The notes under the pieces: generated by a model | Told to the model about the DNA's origin: nothing | Seen by the model: the letters and a program-made list of their open reading frames with translations, nothing else | The model's database searches: none | Origin: a virus | Reading direction: 5' to 3' (one strand) | Length of the DNA: 42,537 nucleotides | Virus record (IMG/VR): IMGVR_UViG_3300046519_000442 | Span: 1 to 42,537 of that record | Made by a program: the position numbers and the translations under genes | Part shown: one piece after another, positions 21,291 through 29,800 of the stretch | How positions within the stretch are numbered: position 1 is the first letter of the stretch | Layout: each line of letters begins with the position of its first letter

Positions 21291-22496
21291 ATGGCTGTTG
21301 AAATTAAAGATGTACAAGACGTTGCGGAAGCTATCGGCAAGAAGTTTGACGAGTTCAAAGAAAAGAACGACAAACGCATTGATGGTCTGGAGGCCGAAAA
21401 GGGCAAGCTGTCCGGCCAGGTCGATACGCTCAACGAAAAGCTGAGCGAATTGGATGCGCTGAAGGGCGATCTCGAAAAAGAACTGCTTGCCCTTAAGCGT
21501 CCAGACGGCACCGGCACCAAGGCTGCCAGCGAGCACAAGACTGCCTTTATGCAGTTCGTGCGCAAGGGTATCGAAACAGGACTGGGTGAGCTTCAGGCCA
21601 AAGCGTTGCAGGTCGGCGTTGATGCAGATGGCGGCTTCGCCGTTCCCGAAGAGCTTGACCGCAGCATCATCGAACTGCTGCGCGACACCTCGCCTATGCG
21701 TCAGGTCTGCAACCAGATCACCGTTGGCAGTCCGGACTACAAGCGTCTGGTGAATCTCGGCGGTAATGGCGCGGGCTGGGTGGGTGAAACCGATCCTCGT
21801 CCGGAAACCAACACTCCAAAGCTCGGCAACATCTCTGCGTTTATGGGTGAGCTGTACGCCAACCCACAAGCCACTCAGACCAGCCTTGACGACATCTTCT
21901 TCGATGCTGAAGGTTGGTTGAATGGTGAGGTCGCCCGCGACTTCGCCGAGAAGGAAGGCAACGCTTTCCTGAAAGGTGATGGCGTCAACAAGCCAAAAGG
22001 TCTGCTGGCTTACGGCCTCGACCTGAAGAGTGACGACGACCGAGCGTTCGGCGTTCTGCAAAAGCTCGTTTCTGGCACTGCCGGGGCGATCACTGGCGAC
22101 AGTCTGATCAACCTGATTCACGCACTCAAGGCGGGCTATCGCGCCAACGGCACCTGGATGATGGGCAACCTGACCGTTGCCTACGTCCGCAAGCTGAAGG
22201 ATAGCGAGGGCAACTACCTGTGGCGCCCAGGCTTGGAAGCTGGCGCGCCTTCGGTCCTGCTGGGTTACGGCATCACCGAAAACGAAGACATGCCAGATGT
22301 TGCGGCTGACGCCAACGCCATCGCATTCGGCGACTTCAAGCGCGCCTACACCGTGGTGGATCGCATCGGTACCCGCGTGCTGCGTGACCCGTACACCAAC
22401 AAGCCGTTCGTTGGCTTCTACACCACCAAGCGCGTCGGCGGCATGCTGGTTGACTCCCAGGCCGTGAAGATCCTCACCCTCAGCGCTGCTGCCTGA
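21291..22496 (+). CDS. Major capsid protein, HK97 fold
   Basis: The 401-residue protein begins with a heptad-rich scaffolding delta domain (about 1-75, FDEFKEKNDKRIDGLEAEKGKL) that the adjacent protease should remove. The mature capsid domain follows, with ADGGFAVPEELDRSIIELLRDTSPMRQV, the E-loop-like GWVGETDPRPETNTPKLG, and the C-terminal VLRDPYTNKPFVGFYTTKRVGGMLVDSQAVKIL. AAGGAG lies eight bases before the ATG. The residues for HK97-style crosslinking are not evident. Confidence 0.95.
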   Translation: MAVEIKDVQDVAEAIGKKFDEFKEKNDKRIDGLEAEKGKLSGQVDTLNEKLSELDALKGDLEKELLALKRPDGTGTKAASEHKTAFMQFVRKGIETGLGELQAKALQVGVDADGGFAVPEELDRSIIELLRDTSPMRQVCNQITVGSPDYKRLVNLGGNGAGWVGETDPRPETNTPKLGNISAFMGELYANPQATQTSLDDIFFDAEGWLNGEVARDFAEKEGNAFLKGDGVNKPKGLLAYGLDLKSDDDRAFGVLQKLVSGTAGAITGDSLINLIHALKAGYRANGTWMMGNLTVAYVRKLKDSEGNYLWRPGLEAGAPSVLLGYGITENEDMPDVAADANAIAFGDFKRAYTVVDRIGTRVLRDPYTNKPFVGFYTTKRVGGMLVDSQAVKILTLSAAA

Positions 22497-22503
22497 CTGG
22501 GCG

Positions 22504-22519
22504 GGCGCCTTCGGGCGCC
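22504..22519 (+). other. TTCG-loop hairpin after the capsid gene
   Basis: GGCGCC-TTCG-GGCGCC makes a 6-bp stem closed by an extra-stable UUCG loop in RNA, without a T-run. It is more likely an mRNA stabiliser or processing boundary than a terminator, because the head genes continue downstream. Confidence 0.55.
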
Positions 22520-22537
22520 AAGCCTCCTGGAGTATTT

Positions 22538-22951
22538 ATGCCGATCATTATTGTGAAAAAACCTTTCCCATTCTCTGCGGATGGCAACCATGTAGTCGAG
22601 GTTACTGTCGGCGAGCAGGATGTCTCGGAGCGTTGCGCGCTGGTGGCGGTCGAGCACCTGGGCGTGGCGTCTTATCTCAATCAACTTGACGCCAATGGCC
22701 TGAAGCTGGATGCCCCGACCATTGCTGAGTTCGTTGCTGCTGGCTATCAGGCTACTAATTACCCTCCCGAGGGCTATGCGTCGCGCAGCTCGCAGGAAGA
22801 AATCGACGCAGCAATCGAGGCGCAGAAGGAAACCGATCCGCTCAAGATGAAGGTTGCCGATCTGAAGGCCTGGCTCACCGGAAAGGGGATCGAGTTCGAT
22901 CCGGCTGCCAACAAAGAAACGCTTCAGGCTCTGGTGCCGAAGGGTGATTGA
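22538..22951 (+). CDS. Head-module protein with C-terminal HeH/SAP-like motif
   Basis: The 137-residue protein has a beta-rich N-terminus (IIIVKKPFPFSADGNHVVEVTVG). It ends in KMKVADLKAWLTGKGIEFDPAANKETLQALV, the helix-extended loop-helix pattern of HeH/SAP/LEM-type motifs seen in small head proteins of many siphophages. It may decorate or complete the head; that is inferred from position after the capsid gene. GGAG precedes the ATG by seven bases. Confidence 0.65.
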   Translation: MPIIIVKKPFPFSADGNHVVEVTVGEQDVSERCALVAVEHLGVASYLNQLDANGLKLDAPTIAEFVAAGYQATNYPPEGYASRSSQEEIDAAIEAQKETDPLKMKVADLKAWLTGKGIEFDPAANKETLQALVPKGD

Positions 22952-23261
22952 TCTACCCATCGTCAAGGCTCACTTGCGGGTCGACCATGACGATGAGGAT
23001 GCGCTGATTGAGGGCTACAGGGATGCCGCCCTCAGCGCGTTTGAGACCTGGACCAATCGCACGCTTGTCGATCCGGAGGCGGCTTTGCCTGATCCAGTTG
23101 GAAATGCGCTCTTGATGACCAAGGGAATTAAGCAGGGCGCTCTGTTGCTGATCGGTCACTGGTACAGCAGTCGCGAAACCGTAGTGATTGGTACGATCAC
23201 TGCGGAGCTGCCAATGGCGACCAATGCACTTTGGAAGCCTCACCGCTGGGTGAATCTGTGA
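22944..23261 (+). CDS. Head-tail connector, HK97 gp6-like
   Basis: The 105-residue helical protein begins IDLPIVKAHLRVDHDDEDALIEGYRDAALSAFETWTNRTL, the hallmark of gp6-like adaptors that form a ring below the portal. The start is GTG, overlapping the preceding stop. A second helical pair (KGIKQGALLLIGHWYSSRETVV) completes the fold. Confidence 0.88.
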   Translation: MIDLPIVKAHLRVDHDDEDALIEGYRDAALSAFETWTNRTLVDPEAALPDPVGNALLMTKGIKQGALLLIGHWYSSRETVVIGTITAELPMATNALWKPHRWVNL

Positions 23262-23590
23262 GAGCCGGCCCGATGCGCCACCGGTGCGCGATGTTCAAGC
23301 CGGTGCTGATCAAAAACAAATCCGGCGGTTTCGATACCACCTGGTCCGAGATCGTAAAGCTTTGGGCAGAGATCACGCTGCCGAGTGGGCGGGTATCGCC
23401 GGTGGCTGAGCAACTGAAAGTTGTGGTCAGCGCCGAGATCCGTATCCGCCCCCGGGCTGATGCCGTCGCCGGTAACCGCCTTGTGCACACGGTGAAGGGA
23501 ATCACCACCACCTACCTGATCGGCGCTGCGCTGATCGATAACGAGAACACCATGCTTCGGCTGCTGTGTTCGAACGTACCGAATCCATAG
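23258..23590 (+). CDS. Head-closure protein (head-tail joining family)
   Basis: The 110-residue beta-rich protein, beginning RAGPMRHRCAMFKPV with a central WSEIVKLWAEITLPSGR stretch, matches SPP1 gp16-type head-closure proteins that plug DNA at the connector. GTG at 23258 overlaps the previous stop as GTGA; an ATG at 23273 with GAGAG upstream is an alternative. Position between gp6-like and gp10-like genes supports the call. Confidence 0.78.
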   Translation: MRAGPMRHRCAMFKPVLIKNKSGGFDTTWSEIVKLWAEITLPSGRVSPVAEQLKVVVSAEIRIRPRADAVAGNRLVHTVKGITTTYLIGAALIDNENTMLRLLCSNVPNP

Positions 23591-23599
23591 AGGTGAATC

Positions 23600-23764
23600 A
23601 TGAGAGTTATCGCATTGGGCGCTTTGTCTGGCGCCACCGGCGACCGGGAGAAGGGCGAGGAATTCACGGTTGAGGCAAAGGTCGGTGCTGACCTTGTGCA
23701 GCGCGGGCTGGTGGAGCCGGTAACTGAAGCCGCCGCCGAAAAGCCAGCCAAGGCAAAGGAATAG
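23600..23764 (+). CDS. 54-residue small protein in the head-tail joining cluster
   Basis: The frame runs ATG to TAG with GAGGTG six bases upstream. The product (MRVIALGALSGATGDREKGE... ending in an Ala/Lys-rich tail) is acidic-basic mixed, without membrane segments. It fills the 178-bp gap between the head-closure and gp10-like genes exactly. Similar short genes occur at this place in HK97-like phages. The function is unknown. Confidence 0.6.
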   Translation: MRVIALGALSGATGDREKGEEFTVEAKVGADLVQRGLVEPVTEAAAEKPAKAKE

Positions 23765-23767
23765 GCC

Positions 23768-24343
23768 GTGGCCCGCCGCTCACGCATGTCAGGGGATTTC
23801 AAGTTGCGCCGGACATTGCGCAACATCCACGCGACCATGGACAACGAGCTGGTCGGGGTGATGAAGGAAAGCGCTGAGAAGATCCTGGCCACGATGAGGC
23901 AACTGATTCCCAAGGACACGGGAGCCGCGTCGGCGGCGCTGAAAGTGTTTGTGTCGAAGAGCGGCCTCAACGCCGAAATCGGTATCCGGGGCAAGCGGGA
24001 CACTCAGCGTTTCTTCTACCTCCGATTCCTCGAATACGGCACCAAGGGCTACAGCGGCACCCTTTACCGCCGGGCCGACAGTAACGCGGTGGGCGGCCAG
24101 CACACCAACAACCGGGACAAGTCGAAGCTGTCCGGGCGGCGCAATGCGTTGCGGGCCCGGGACACGAAGAACAAATCAGACGGCTCAACCTTTTACGGCA
24201 AGTACCCGGACATTCCGGCCCGCCCGGCGCATCCATGGCTTCGACCTGCAAAGGACGTAAATCGGGAGTTCGTCTTGGCGAACATTCGTGCCGCGGTTGC
24301 CCGAACACTGCGCAAAGCGAGCGAGGGCCTCACTGATGGCTGA
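23768..24343 (+). CDS. HK97 gp10-like tail-completion protein
   Basis: The 191-residue protein shows the gp10 pattern: a helical N-terminus ending KILATMRQLIPKDTGAASAALKVFVSK, then FFYLRFLEYGTKGYSGTLY and the C-terminal IPARPAHPWLRPAKD. These proteins terminate or complete the tail next to the neck. The start is GTG at 23768. A basic insert (about 108-145, rich in K and R) lengthens it relative to short family members. Confidence 0.85.
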   Translation: MARRSRMSGDFKLRRTLRNIHATMDNELVGVMKESAEKILATMRQLIPKDTGAASAALKVFVSKSGLNAEIGIRGKRDTQRFFYLRFLEYGTKGYSGTLYRRADSNAVGGQHTNNRDKSKLSGRRNALRARDTKNKSDGSTFYGKYPDIPARPAHPWLRPAKDVNREFVLANIRAAVARTLRKASEGLTDG

Positions 24344-24722
24344 TCCATCTGTTGCATTGCAGGAAGCGATGTTTGCTCGGCTGGAAGCCGAGGTGTCCTG
24401 TCCAGTTTTCGACGGCGCGCCGATGGATTCGCCGATGCCGTATGTCTCGTTCGACCGGGAGATATCCAACAACATATCGCCCATTGCCGGCAGAAAGCGC
24501 GAACAGCGCCTGATCTACCTGTCGGTGTGGTCGGATGCTCACGGGCAGGCAGAGGTCAAGCGCATCCTCGGCGAGATTGTTGCCGCTCTGGACGAGCGCA
24601 AACTTCCGTTGTCTACCGGCCGCGCAGTTTCAGTCAGGGTCGAGCAGGCCGACGCCCAGCGCGATGCTGACGGCGTCACGTATCAGGGATCGATCACGGT
24701 CCGCGTTATCACCACCCACTAA
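24336..24722 (+). CDS. Tail completion protein, DUF3168-type (gp17-like)
   Basis: The 128-residue protein opens ADPSVALQEAMFARLEAEVSCPVFDGAPMDSPMPYVSFD and continues with KREQRLIYLSVWSDAHGQAEVKRILGEIVAAL, the DUF3168 layout. Proteins of this family are tail terminators that join tail tube to head. The ATG overlaps the upstream gene end by eight bases. It directly precedes the tail tube gene, as expected. Confidence 0.85.
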   Translation: MADPSVALQEAMFARLEAEVSCPVFDGAPMDSPMPYVSFDREISNNISPIAGRKREQRLIYLSVWSDAHGQAEVKRILGEIVAALDERKLPLSTGRAVSVRVEQADAQRDADGVTYQGSITVRVITTH

Positions 24723-24777
24723 ACCCAACACCCGGCCGCACCGCGGCTTTATCCAATGTGCCTTTGGAGGAACCCCC

Positions 24778-25275
24778 ATGGCCGAAGACAACCTCAACAC
24801 AGCCGCCGGCTGCCGGATCGGTATCGGTAGCAAGAACGGCGCGGACACCGAAGCGCTCTACAAGGCAGACACTTACGTCGATATCGGCGAAGTGGAAGAC
24901 CTGGGCGAATTCGGCGACACGTTCAGCTCTGTGACCTTCACGTCGCTGCGCGATGGCCGAGTGCGCAAGTACAAAGGCACCGCTGATGCGGGTGACTTGA
25001 CCCTGACTGTCGGCCTCGACAATGGCGATCTGGGACAGGCCAAGTTGAAGGTGGCCCACAAGGATCGCCGCAAGGGCGATTACAACATCAAGATCACCCT
25101 GAACGATGGCGATCCTGATGCCACTCCGGCGCTGCTGCCGACCACGTTCTACCTGCGCGGCAAGGTCATGAACAACACCGTCGCCCCCGGCGCTGCTGAC
25201 AACGTGGTTCGCCGCAACGTCACCGTCGGCATCAACTCCGACATTCTGGAAATCCTCCCGGCTGCGGCTGCCTAA
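24778..25275 (+). CDS. Major tail tube protein
   Basis: The 165-residue beta-rich protein lies between the tail-terminator and tail-assembly chaperone genes. It starts after a strong GGAGG (seven bases), suited to high expression. It has TYVDIGEVEDLGEFGDTFSSVTFTSLRDGRVRKYKGTADAG and AKLKVAHKDRRKGDYNIKITLNDG, like tube subunits of lambda-V-type tails. A C-terminal Ig-like domain, present in lambda V, appears to be missing from this short form. Confidence 0.82.
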   Translation: MAEDNLNTAAGCRIGIGSKNGADTEALYKADTYVDIGEVEDLGEFGDTFSSVTFTSLRDGRVRKYKGTADAGDLTLTVGLDNGDLGQAKLKVAHKDRRKGDYNIKITLNDGDPDATPALLPTTFYLRGKVMNNTVAPGAADNVVRRNVTVGINSDILEILPAAAA

Positions 25276-25279
25276 CCTG

Positions 25280-25295
25280 CGGGGCTTCGGCCCCG
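25280..25295 (+). other. TTCG-loop hairpin after the tail tube gene
   Basis: CGGGGC-TTCG-GCCCCG forms a 6-bp stem with a UUCG tetraloop, five bases after the tube stop codon and without a T-run. Similar to the hairpin after the capsid gene, it may stabilise the abundant structural mRNA. Confidence 0.55.
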
Positions 25296-25314
25296 ACATC
25301 CAAGGATTTGAAAC

Positions 25315-25644
25315 ATGAGCAAGACTCTTCACGGTACCGTCGATATCAAACTCGATGACGAGACGTACACGCTCTTGCCAACGCTGGGCGCAGTGCGGGC
25401 GATTGAGGCTCACTTCGGCGGGTTGCGCGGCGCCTCCCAGGCAATCAACGCCCTGAGCATCGACGGTTGCGCGGTGATCATCGCTGGTGGTGCTGGGTTG
25501 AAAGGCAAGGCAACCGAGGCTATCGCCGAGCAGGTTTGGCAGGCTGGCGTGCTAGAGGTATCCGTTCAGCTCAACGCCTACCTGGTGGCGCTGTATAACC
25601 CGAAAGGTCCCGACGCGGGAAAGGAAAAGCCGGCGGCGGCGTAA
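25315..25644 (+). CDS. Tail assembly chaperone, short form (G-like)
   Basis: The 109-residue protein (TLHGTVDIKLDDETYTLLPTLGAVRAIEAHFGGLRG...) is a tail assembly chaperone like lambda gpG; it coats the tape measure before tube polymerisation. It follows the tube gene and precedes the tape measure. Near its end it contains a lambda-type slippery heptamer, so a fraction of ribosomes should make a longer product. Confidence 0.82.
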   Translation: MSKTLHGTVDIKLDDETYTLLPTLGAVRAIEAHFGGLRGASQAINALSIDGCAVIIAGGAGLKGKATEAIAEQVWQAGVLEVSVQLNAYLVALYNPKGPDAGKEKPAAA

Positions 25645-25895
25645 GTGCTGTCGAGAACGGCAGCTACGTTGACCGGCTGTACGCGGTAGCTACCGGCTGG
25701 CTGGGCTGGTCGCCCGAACTGGCCTGGGCCACACCGATCCCTGAGCTGTTCCTGGCCATGGACGCCAAGATCGAATGGGCGCAGATGACGAATCCCTTCG
25801 GCGGTGGAAAGGCGAAGGCCAAGGCTGATAAGCCATCGGCTTCGACAGTGGCCGATAAGCTGCGGCAGGCGCTTACAGCGCGGCAGGCTCAGTAG
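25315..25895 (+). CDS. Tail assembly chaperone, -1 frameshift fusion (G-T-like)
   Basis: A -1 slip at GGGAAAG (25617-25623) takes ribosomes into a second frame open until TAG at 25893-25895. It adds 90 codons to the first 103 for a 193-residue fusion. The extension contains VENGSYVDRLYAVATGWLGWSPELAWATPIPELFLAMDAK and a lysine-rich helical tail. It has no ribosome site or start of its own, as is typical for the T part. The fused form should bind tail tube subunits while the G part binds the tape measure. Confidence 0.82.
25617..25623 (+). promoter_or_regulatory. Programmed -1 frameshift site GGGAAAG
   Basis: In the reading frame of the short chaperone the heptamer is G GGA AAG, fitting X XXY YYZ, and is the same sequence used in the lambda G-T frameshift. 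It lies 18 bases before the short form's stop codon. Confidence 0.85.
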
Positions 25896-25941
25896 TACGG
25901 GAGTAGCAATAAGTGCTTTTTGAGATCAGGCAGTGGTAAAT

Positions 25942-25959
25942 TCCCTGGAAATACAGGGA
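25942..25959 (+). promoter_or_regulatory. Hairpin covering the ribosome site of the lipoprotein moron
   Basis: TCCCTG (25942-25947) pairs with CAGGGA (25954-25959) around GAAATA. The second arm includes the GGGAG ribosome site of the gene starting at 25968, so folding would limit translation. A regulatory role is inferred. Confidence 0.4.
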
Positions 25960-25967
25960 GTGAATTG

Positions 25968-26801
25968 ATGCGTGTTTCTATTTTGATTGCTGCATTGGCA
26001 GTGTTGTACGGGTGCTCAGGTCCTCAGCCTGCTGTGCGGCCTTCTGCGGGCAGCGCCCAGGTTGCGCCTGCTCAAAAAGAGGTATTCATAAAGTTCGACC
26101 CTGCTGGAAAAAACGTTCAAGCCAAGAGCTTTGCTTCCGCCAAGGACCTCTTAGGGGAAATAAAAAGGCTCGGTGGGCCGAGAGGGGAGTATGAGACCGA
26201 CGCTGCGTTCGCTAGCAGAATGGCTTCGTTTGGAAACTTTTCCGTAAACGGGGTCGTTCTTCCATCATCGATCAAGTTTGATAGGGTTACCGGTGAGTTC
26301 TCGTTACGTGTCTCAATGCATGACGCTCAGGCGAGGGGATTTAAGAGTGGACTGGATGCATTGAAGGCGGCCAATACAGACTATCCGTCGTTCGATCTGG
26401 GAGAGGACACCTACTCTAGAGGTACCTATTCTGGACAGAACTCTTTCGGGGCGACGGCGCTGATCGAGAAGCAGAAAATTGACCGATATTTTCTAGTTTT
26501 CAACCCTGTCCCCAAAGCTCCTGGAACCGTATTTTTCTACAAAGTTTCAGGGAAGTTGAAAATATCTGCAAAAGAAATGGAGAGCGAGCGGGACAATATT
26601 CGAGTCAATTTTACCGTGATGCCGGTACCGGACTTTGTGCAGACCGCCAAGAACTATCACGCGCCAACTATCAGTAGTCCGCATGAGTCGGAGATTGATA
26701 GCTACTTTTTCAAAACAAAAGTTTTTTGGATTAAGGTCGTAAATATCAGAACTGGCCAGGTTTACGACGAAGAAGCAAAAATGAGTATCGAGACAATCTG
26801 A
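25968..26801 (+). CDS. Lipoprotein, probable moron within the tail operon
   Basis: The 277-residue protein has a lipoprotein signal (hydrophobic 4-14, lipobox LYGC with C16), a Ser/Pro/Ala-rich linker and a soluble domain with DLLGEIKRLGGPRGEYETDAAFASRMASFG and later beta-rich sequence. The gene is clearly AT-richer than its neighbours. It splits two genes (chaperone and tape measure) that are adjacent in most siphophages and is followed by its own terminator. It probably changes the lysogen's cell envelope, for example by phage exclusion. No family is recognised. Confidence 0.75.
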   Translation: MRVSILIAALAVLYGCSGPQPAVRPSAGSAQVAPAQKEVFIKFDPAGKNVQAKSFASAKDLLGEIKRLGGPRGEYETDAAFASRMASFGNFSVNGVVLPSSIKFDRVTGEFSLRVSMHDAQARGFKSGLDALKAANTDYPSFDLGEDTYSRGTYSGQNSFGATALIEKQKIDRYFLVFNPVPKAPGTVFFYKVSGKLKISAKEMESERDNIRVNFTVMPVPDFVQTAKNYHAPTISSPHESEIDSYFFKTKVFWIKVVNIRTGQVYDEEAKMSIETI

Positions 26802-26821
26802 TTTAATTAATTCATCAAGAA

Positions 26822-26845
26822 AACCCACTTCGGTGGGTTTTTTAT
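26822..26845 (+). terminator. Terminator after the lipoprotein moron
   Basis: AACCCAC-TTCG-GTGGGTT (26822-26839) with further T residues is a textbook rho-independent terminator. It lies 20 bp beyond the lipoprotein stop and 20 bp before the tape measure gene. Late transcripts modified by Q could read through it while moron transcripts stop. Confidence 0.85.
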
Positions 26846-26859
26846 TGCCTGGAGAAAAG
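26836..26859 (+). repeat. 24-bp direct repeat, copy 1 (terminator tail plus ribosome site)
   Basis: This stretch is identical to 38938-38961. Each copy contains the T-run of a terminator and the GGAGA ribosome site of the next gene (tape measure here, lysin there). Shared gene-boundary cassettes can be substrates for homologous exchange of modules. Confidence 0.8.
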
Positions 26860-26860
26860 C

Positions 26861-29800
26861 ATGGCCGATACCGACGTAAATGGGATGCTCGTCCGCATCG
26901 AGGCGACTACGGCCCAGCTGCGTCAAGAAATGGCGCGAGCCGACTCTAGTGTTGCCCAGGCATCCGGGAAGATTGATAAAAGCCTTGGTCGCGTAGATTC
27001 CGCATTTGACCGAGTTGGCGAGCGCGCCCAGCATGCCTCTGGCCTGATGAAGAGTGCCTTGGCGGCAGCGATTGGCGCCTCTGGTATTGGCAAGATTATT
27101 GAGACCGCCGACTCCTACGGGCAAATGTCTGACCGGATCGGCATGGCTACGGTAAGTTTGGGTGAGTACGACCTGGTGCAGCAGCGCCTGCTCGACACCG
27201 CGAAGCGAACCTACCGTCCATTGGCGGAAGCACAAGAGCTCTACATCCGAACTTCGGATAGCCTCAAGTCCATGGGTTACAACACCAGCCAAGCGCTGGA
27301 CGTGATGGACAGCTTCAGCTTCCTTCTGGTGACGAACTCGGCGTCTGCGGACAAAGCCAGTTCTGCTATTGATGCCTATTCAAAGGCACTCCAGACCGGC
27401 AAGGTTGAGGCTGACGGCTGGCAATCTATCCTCGCGGCTATGCCAACGGTCGTTGACACCCTTGCAAAATCCACGGGTAAAAGCGCTGAGGAGATTCGAA
27501 GCCTCGGCGCGCAGGGCAAACTCGGTCTGGACATCCTGACATCGGGCCTTCAAAAGGCATCAAAGGCGAATGGTGAGTTGGCTGATAGCATGAGCGTAGC
27601 GGTACGGGACGCAGTGCAAAACCTGTCCAACTCATTCGGCGTCTATGTTGGTCGCCTGAACGAAGCCATAGATTTCACTGGCACGCTCGGCAAAGCCATC
27701 AGCTTGGTCGGTGATAATTTCGAGACGATTGCCGACGTTGCGATTATGGCAGCGACCGCTGCGCTTGCACGGTACGGCGCCCTTGCGGCAACATCGGCAG
27801 CAACCGCAACCTACTCGGCATTCAAGGATGTCGCCGCGAGAAAGGCCCAGGCCACCGCGGTATTGCTCGTGGCGCAGGCTGAGCAGCAGAAAGCCCAGAC
27901 GTCAGTGTTCCTAGCCGAGAAAGAAGCAATCGCCGCGCGCGGCACCGCGGTGCAGACGCAGATGTCGCTCCAGCTTGCTGAGGCCCGGCTTGCGGAAACC
28001 CGCGCCACCAATGCTGTTGCAGCTGCTCAGGTCGGCGTGAGTCGTGCGGGCGTTGGCTTGGTTGGAATGCTCGGCGGCCCCGTGGGCGTTGCAGCACTGG
28101 CAATCGGTGCGGCTACCGCTTTCCTAACGCTGCACGACAACACTAGCGTTCTCGAAGAGAAGCTCGGCGACCTCAGCGATCCGCTGGATAAACTTGCGGA
28201 AAAGTTCAACAAGCTCAATCGCGCAACACAGTCCGTCACTCTGAGAGAGCTCAGGGCCTCTATCGCAGACACTGAAGAAAAGCTTTCTGGTGCTGCTGGC
28301 ACCATAGCTTTCGAATTTCAAAGCAGCATGACAAATGCTGGACTGGCCGGGTCGTCTGGCTTCATGGCTGGCATCGCTCCACTGTCGACAGAGTTGCAGT
28401 CGGCAATGGACCTGATGAATAAAGTGGTGGCCGATGCCTCAAAAGGTCAGGCAGTCGATTGGAAGGCGTTGGCGGACCAGCTCCGCCTGATCCCGGGCGT
28501 AACCGAAGAAATGGCCCAGGCCATTGAAAGCGGCCAGATCAAAGTTTCAGGGTTGACGGATGTTCTCGGTAAGCAGCGCGAAACCCTTGCACTGCTTACC
28601 GGCGAAACCGATTCGAACACCCGCGCCCAAGGCGAGAACAACGCAGCGAAGGCGGCGGCTGCGCAGGTTGGGCAGAAGTATCTAGAGCAACTGCAGAAGC
28701 AGCTCGGCGCAGCGCAAGATAAAACCAGCCTTGAGGCAGCAAACCGTTTCATCGCGGAGAACACTGACCTCACCGATGGTATGGTGGTTGCGATTCGCTC
28801 GGCGGCAGCGGCGAAAGACTCACAAAAAACGAAAGATGACGCCGCTACCAAGGCGCTTCGCAAGAACACCAGTGAGTCCCAATCTGCCGCCAAGCAACAG
28901 CTCAAGTCGTTTGATACTGCCGAGGAAGGCTACAAGCGCCAGATCGAACTGATCAATACCACCGGTGACAAGCAGAAGGACGCCACCGAGGTTCAGAAGC
29001 TGTCGTTCGAGCTTCAAGAAGGGAAGCTTGGGAAGCTTAGTGAGGCGCAAAAGAAACGGCTGATGGGTATGGCCGCTGAGCTGGATGCGCTGAACAAGCT
29101 GAAGAAGGCGAACGAGGACGACCTGAAGCTGACGGCTTTTAAGAACGCCCAGGCGCTAACTACGCAAACCACGAAGGACGGCTTCGACCAGGAGCTCGCT
29201 GGCGTCGGGATGGGTGATAAGGCCCGCGATCGGATGCGCGCTGACCTGACTATGCGCCAGAAGTACGCCGCCGATGTCGCAGCTCTCAACGAGCAGCGGA
29301 ACACCGACCAGATCACGCCGGAGCTTTACGCCAAAGAGACCCAGGTATTACAGGATGAGCTGAATAAGCGACTGCTGGCGCAGGAGAACTTCTACGCCGC
29401 GACCGATGAGCAGCAAGCCAACTGGATGAATGGCGTCAATGAGGTCTGGGCCAACTACGCAGACGCTGCCCGCGACTATTCTGCGCAGGCTGCTGACATC
29501 ACCAACACTGCGCTGAGCGAGGGCACCAGCGGACTGGGCACATTCTTCTCGGATGTGGCCAGCGGCGCCGAAGATGCTGGTGATGCACTGGGTGATATGG
29601 TCGGCAACTTCGCCAAGTCGATGCTGAAGGCGCTGGGTGATATGGCCGCCCAGTGGCTGATTTACCAGGGTGTGCAATTGCTGGTAGGCAAGTCTACTCA
29701 GGCAAGCGCTGCCGGTACCCTCGGTGCCAACGCGCAAGCCATGTCTCTGACAGCGGGTCTCAACGCCTTCGCTTCGACCGCGGCTATTCCTATCATCGGC

